From Oscillospiraceae bacterium (GTDB taxonomy: Bacteria; Bacillota; Clostridia; Oscillospirales; Ruminococcaceae), in the NCBI GenBank assembly GCA_900768675.1, contig CAAGDT010000129.1, forward strand, positions 1 through 5,984: a DNA stretch of 5,984 nt, written 5' to 3'. A program made the position numbers and the translations under genes. Shown here in pieces: positions 5,956 to 5,984 of this stretch. The notes beneath the pieces are model-generated. The model had not been told where the DNA came from and did not search any database. It saw only the letters and a list, made by a program, of their open reading frames with translations. Numbering within the stretch: position 1 is the stretch's first letter; each line of letters begins with the position of its first letter.

Positions 5956-5984
5956 AAGGAGTTTTTGTGCAATATGGCGGAAAA

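Larger units (their letters stand above)
5835..5984. other. Non-coding, structured leader of topA (no gene assigned)
   Basis: These 150 bases hold no convincing gene. They contain the candidate terminator, the GGCAATA inverted repeat, two direct copies of TTGTGCAA (5920-5927 and 5965-5972), a third GTGCAA (5889-5894), two copies of CAGATT (5904-5909 and 5916-5921) and the palindrome GCAATTGC (5891-5898). I could not find a minus-strand promoter with a credible -35 and -10 pair; the AT-rich AATAATTAT around 5876-5884 is the likeliest -10 area but has no good -35 at 17 bases. A minus-strand frame is open from the right edge to a TAG at 5864-5862 (40 codons) without recognisable protein similarity. 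Confidence 0.5.

Noticed and set aside
5920..5972. TTGTGCAA copies as a CRISPR-like or long terminal inverted repeat
   Set aside because: The two copies are direct, only eight bases long and differ from a true inverted pair; there is no repeat-spacer regularity and no transposase gene in the window.

Overview
The window is one tightly packed, entirely minus-strand housekeeping operon, read from right to left. It most likely comes from a Firmicutes (Bacillota) genome of the class Clostridia, probably Ruminococcus-like. The reasons are the type IA topoisomerase with three C-terminal zinc ribbons next to a folate-dependent TrmFO (a classic Firmicutes pair), strong AAAGGA Shine-Dalgarno sites, TTG starts, and an rnc followed by an Elp3-like radical SAM gene, as I recall from clostridial genomes. 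The genus is inference.

In transcription order: a ~150-base non-coding leader (5835-5984) with a GC-rich hairpin followed by a T-run, a second small inverted repeat and several copies of a GTGCAA word; topA, DNA topoisomerase I (5834-3729); trmFO, tRNA m5U54 methyltransferase (3739-2435); plsX, phosphate acyltransferase (2422-1391); rnc, RNase III (TTG start chosen at 1404, end 730); and the N-terminal 247 codons of a radical SAM protein that runs off the left edge (743-1). Junctions are an 11-base overlap, a 12-base gap, and two 14-base overlaps, so no promoter or terminator is expected between genes and translational coupling is likely.

The genes do not form one pathway. They join DNA supercoiling control (topA), tRNA modification (trmFO), membrane phospholipid initiation (plsX) and RNA processing (rnc), with a radical SAM enzyme of unknown substrate. 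This looks like a growth-linked operon. acpP, which often lies between plsX and rnc in Firmicutes, is absent here, and there is no room for it.

I see no CRISPR array, insertion sequence, phage gene, tRNA or rRNA, and no sign of a new multi-gene system. The points most worth a second look are the structured, possibly repetitive leader of topA, the truncated radical SAM gene, and a hairpin sitting between a Shine-Dalgarno sequence and that gene's start codon.
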